From the NCBI RefSeq assembly GCF_000153305.1, contig NZ_CH724108.1:1-45467 (forward strand): DNA of 45,467 nt, read 5' to 3'. A program made the translations under genes and the position numbers. Position 1 is the stretch's first letter, and the number at the start of each line of letters is the position of its first letter. Shown piece after piece: positions 43,177-45,467 of this stretch. This DNA is from Oceanicola granulosus HTCC2516 (GTDB lineage Bacteria > Pseudomonadota > Alphaproteobacteria > Rhodobacterales > Rhodobacteraceae). A model generated the notes under the pieces. That model was not told the DNA's origin. It ran no database searches and saw only the letters and a list, made by a program, of their open reading frames with translations.

Positions 43177-44007
43177 TTATTTCACGGCGCCGAAGGTCAG
43201 GCCCCGGACGAGTTGTTTCTGGCTGAACCAGCCCATGACGAGGATCGGCGCGATGGCGAGCATCGAGGCGGCCGACAGCTTGGCGTAGAACAGACCCTCG
43301 GGGCTCGAGTAGCTGGCGATGAACTTGGTCAGCGGCGCCGCGTCCACGGTGGTCAGCAGGATCGTCCAGAACGCCTCGTTCCAGGCGAGGATGATGTTGA
43401 GCAGGATGGTCGAGGCGATGCCCGGCACGGCCATCGGAGTCAGCACGTAGATGATCTCGTTGCGCAGCGAGGCGCCGTCCATCCGCGCGGCCTCGAGGAT
43501 CTCGCCCGGGATCTCGCGGAAGTAGGTGTAGAGCATCCAGACGATGATCGGCAGGTTGATCAGCATCAGCACGACGATGAGCAGGATGCGGCTGTCGAGC
43601 ACGCCGAGCCACTTGGCCAGCAGCACCAGCGGATAGAGCACGCCGACGGCGGGCAGCATCTTGGTCGAGAGCATCCAGAGCAGCACGTCCTTGGTCCGCT
43701 TGCCCGGCACGAAGGCCATCGCCCATGCGGCGGGGACCGCGATCAGGATGCCGAGCAGCGTGGAGCCGACGGCGATGATGATCGAGTTGGTCAGCGCCAG
43801 CGGGTAGTTCGAGCGCTCCTGCACGGCGGTGTAGTTCTCGAGGGTCCAGTCGAAGAAGAACCAGACGGGCGGGTCGGCGATCGCGGTGGCCTCGGACTTG
43901 AACGAGGTCAGGAAGGTCCACAGGATCGGGAAGAAGAGGAGCAGACCGAAGGCCCAGGCAAGGGCGGTCCACATGACCTTCTTTTGAGTGCTGACGGCGC
44001 GGGCCAT
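43177..44007 (-). CDS. smoG: polyol ABC transporter permease (SmoG-like, MalG family)
   Basis: A 276-residue inner-membrane permease with about six segments. A MalG-type first segment ([22 protein letters not shown]) is followed by [17 protein letters not shown], the EAA loop [22 protein letters not shown] and a C-terminal [14 protein letters not shown] end typical of CUT1 partners. Gaps of 10-11 bases join it to smoF and smoK. Confidence 0.92.
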   Translation of the reverse strand: MARAVSTQKKVMWTALAWAFGLLLFFPILWTFLTSFKSEATAIADPPVWFFFDWTLENYTAVQERSNYPLALTNSIIIAVGSTLLGILIAVPAAWAMAFVPGKRTKDVLLWMLSTKMLPAVGVLYPLVLLAKWLGVLDSRILLIVVLMLINLPIIVWMLYTYFREIPGEILEAARMDGASLRNEIIYVLTPMAVPGIASTILLNIILAWNEAFWTILLTTVDAAPLTKFIASYSSPEGLFYAKLSAASMLAIAPILVMGWFSQKQLVRGLTFGAVK

Positions 44008-44017
44008 GGTGCTCTCC

Positions 44018-44881
44018 TCAGTCCAGGTTCTTGCCGACGATCCGCATCAGGAAGATCGCGACGATGTTTGCGAGGATGACGGCGATGATGCCGCCGGCGG
44101 AGCCGAGCCCGATGTTCTGGCTCTCCAGCACGCGCTGGTAGACGAGGTAGGTGAGCGTGCGGGTGCCGAAGGCGCCGTTCGTGGTGACGAAGATCTCGGC
44201 AAAGATCGACAGCAGGAAGATCGTCTGGATCAGGATCACGACGGTGATCGCCCGGCTAAGGTGGGGCAGGATGATGTAGCGGAAGCGCGACAGCGCCGGC
44301 GCGCCGTCCATCTCGGCCGCCTCGAGCTGCTCGCTGTCGAGCGACTGCACGGCGGTGAGCAGGATCAGCGTGGCGAAGGGCAGCCATTGCCAGGCCACGA
44401 TGACGATGATCGAGAACAGCGGCGCTTGGCTGAGAAAGTCGAACGGTTGCAGCCCCAGGGCCGAGTAGGCGTAGGAAAACAGGCCGTTGTCGACGTTGAA
44501 GAACATGTTCTTCCACACCAGCGCCGACACGGTGGGCATGACGAAGAACGGCGCGATGACGAGGATGCGCACCACGCCCTGCCCGAACATCGGCTTGTCG
44601 AGCAGCAGCGCCATGAGCACGCCGCCGACGATGGTGATGCAGAGGATGCCGCCCACCATCTGCAGCGTCGTCACCACCGAGTCGAGGAACGACGACGAGG
44701 TCAGGAAGGAGACGTAGTTGTCGAAGCCGATCCACGGCTCGAACGTCGCCCGCATCGGCCGGTAGTCGGCGAAGCTGAAATAGAGCGTCATGCAGAGCGG
44801 GATCAGCATCCACACCAGAAGCACGAACACGGCGGGCGCGATCATCCAGCGGGCTGCGGATCGGGAGTGCTGGGTGGCCAT
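44018..44881 (-). CDS. smoF: polyol ABC transporter permease (SmoF-like, MalF family)
   Basis: A 287-residue inner-membrane permease with six segments. The first (MIAPAVFVLLVWMLIPLCMTLYFSF read in part) is typical of CUT1 permeases, followed by WIGFDNYVSFL. The EAA loop is LEAAEMDGAPALSRFRYIILP, and TLTYLVYQRVLE is the late periplasmic loop. It is separated from the binding-protein gene by 144 bases with a strong palindrome. Confidence 0.92.
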   Translation of the reverse strand: MATQHSRSAARWMIAPAVFVLLVWMLIPLCMTLYFSFADYRPMRATFEPWIGFDNYVSFLTSSSFLDSVVTTLQMVGGILCITIVGGVLMALLLDKPMFGQGVVRILVIAPFFVMPTVSALVWKNMFFNVDNGLFSYAYSALGLQPFDFLSQAPLFSIIVIVAWQWLPFATLILLTAVQSLDSEQLEAAEMDGAPALSRFRYIILPHLSRAITVVILIQTIFLLSIFAEIFVTTNGAFGTRTLTYLVYQRVLESQNIGLGSAGGIIAVILANIVAIFLMRIVGKNLD

Positions 44882-44989
44882 TTCGATAGCTCCTTGCTGT
44901 GGGGGTGCACGGCAGGCGGCACTTGCGAAGACCGGAGGGGCCTGCGGAAACGCCGTCGGTCAGGTTTTCGCGTGGTCGGTGGCGGAGGT

Positions 44990-45011
44990 GGACGGGGCCG
45001 AGGCCCCGTCC
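44990..45011 (-). other. perfect 10-bp-arm palindrome between smoE and smoF
   Basis: Arms GGACGGGGCC and GGCCCCGTCC with two central bases; as RNA, eight pairs with a six-base loop. It starts 14 bases after the binding-protein stop. No T-run follows. It fits the same intercistronic-stem pattern seen after the other binding-protein genes. Confidence 0.55.
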
Positions 45012-45025
45012 GGTGAAGCGTCGGC

Positions 45026-45467
45026 TCAGTAGCCGGCGGCTTCCATTTCTTCGGTCGTCAGGCTCTGCGCGTTGGCCAGCGCCTCGTCGACGGACTGCTG
45101 ACCGGCGAGCGCCGCGGAGAACTCCTGGCCAACCTGCGTGCCGATGCCCTGGAACTCGGGGATCGCGACGAACTGGACGCCGGTGTAGGGGACCGGGTCG
45201 ACCGTCGGGTTGGTCGGATCGGCCGCGTTGATGCTCTCGAGCGTCATCTGCGCGAAGGGCGCCGCGTCCAGGTACTCCTGGTTCTCGTAGAGCGAGGTGC
45301 GGGTGCCGGGGGGCACGTTCGCCCAGCCTTCGTTCTCGGCGACGAGCTCGGCGTAGGCCGGCCCGGTAGCCCAGGAGATGAAGGTCTTGGCGGCGTCGAC
45401 GTCATCCGAGGAGGACGGGATCGCCAGCGACCAGGCCCAGAGCCAGTTGCCGCGCTTGCCGAGGCCG
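45026..45467 (-). CDS. smoE: polyol ABC transporter substrate-binding protein (SmoE-like), C-terminal part
   Basis: The last 146 residues of a CUT1-family binding protein; the N-terminus and start lie beyond the right window edge. Visible segments are GKRGNWLWAWSLAIP, KTFISWATGPAY, WANVPPGTRTSLYEN and the end of the C-lobe TQVGQEFSAALAGQQSVDEAL, the usual family 1 sugar-binding-protein tail. Its stop precedes the palindrome at 44990-45011 and the permease genes. Assignment to mannitol/sorbitol rests on the neighbouring smoF, smoG, smoK and mtlK. Confidence 0.9.
   Translation of the reverse strand, partial: GLGKRGNWLWAWSLAIPSSSDDVDAAKTFISWATGPAYAELVAENEGWANVPPGTRTSLYENQEYLDAAPFAQMTLESINAADPTNPTVDPVPYTGVQFVAIPEFQGIGTQVGQEFSAALAGQQSVDEALANAQSLTTEEMEAAGY

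Overview
The window is a dense, very GC-rich (about 70% by eye) stretch of bacterial DNA devoted almost entirely to catabolism and solute uptake. The organism is probably an alphaproteobacterium of the Rhodobacterales. The evidence is the polyol ABC importer plus mannitol dehydrogenase in the Rhodobacter smo/mtlK style, two TRAP transporters (one TAXI, one DctPQM), several FCD-type GntR regulators, frequent GTG/TTG starts and the style of the intergenic palindromes. No tRNA, rRNA, CRISPR array, transposase or replication gene was seen. The content would suit a chromosomal catabolic region or a chromid/megaplasmid.

Layout. 84-3166 (+): a YdeP-type molybdenum oxidoreductase overlapping fdhD, convergent with a GntR regulator (3176-3871, -). 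4030-5310: a distinctly AT-richer patch with a SAM methyltransferase and a small secreted protein (both -). 5528-8416 (+): a tightly coupled three-gene operon of a diaminopropionate ammonia-lyase-like PLP enzyme, an M24 metallopeptidase and an EutA/maleate-isomerase-like protein. 8413-11749 (-): a DUF1537 four-carbon acid sugar kinase and a thiamine-diphosphate enzyme preceded by a proline-rich leader ORF, divergent from a GntR regulator (11903-12637, +) across a palindrome-rich gap. 12646-20744 (-): an eight-gene operon with a complete Opp/Dpp-type ABC importer interleaved with an enolase-superfamily enzyme, an SDR and a RidA-like protein. 20882-26841 (+): an arylformamidase-like hydrolase, a cupin, a DUF4432 epimerase-like protein and a TAXI-TRAP transporter, followed by a LysR regulator (26961-27845).

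27850-33445 (-): a six-gene operon of a guanidinobutyrase/agmatinase-type ureohydrolase, a PotABCD-like ABC importer and a nitrilase-superfamily amidase, suggesting use of guanidino compounds or polyamines. 33556-36385 (-): a DctPQM TRAP transporter divergent from 36553-40563 (+), an aldolase of the DapA/NAL family, a GntR regulator and a GH38 alpha-mannosidase. 40568-45467 (-): mannitol dehydrogenase and the smoK-G-F-E polyol ABC importer, with smoE cut by the window end.

Taken together, five importers of four architectural types, each beside enzymes that could process its substrate, sit in 45 kb with four FCD/LysR-type regulators. Three recurring non-coding patterns stand out. Strong perfect hairpins lie between binding-protein genes and the next transporter gene in four of five systems. 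Symmetric operator-like palindromes occur in the divergent promoter gaps. All five convergent gene pairs are packed end to end, with no room for a terminator.
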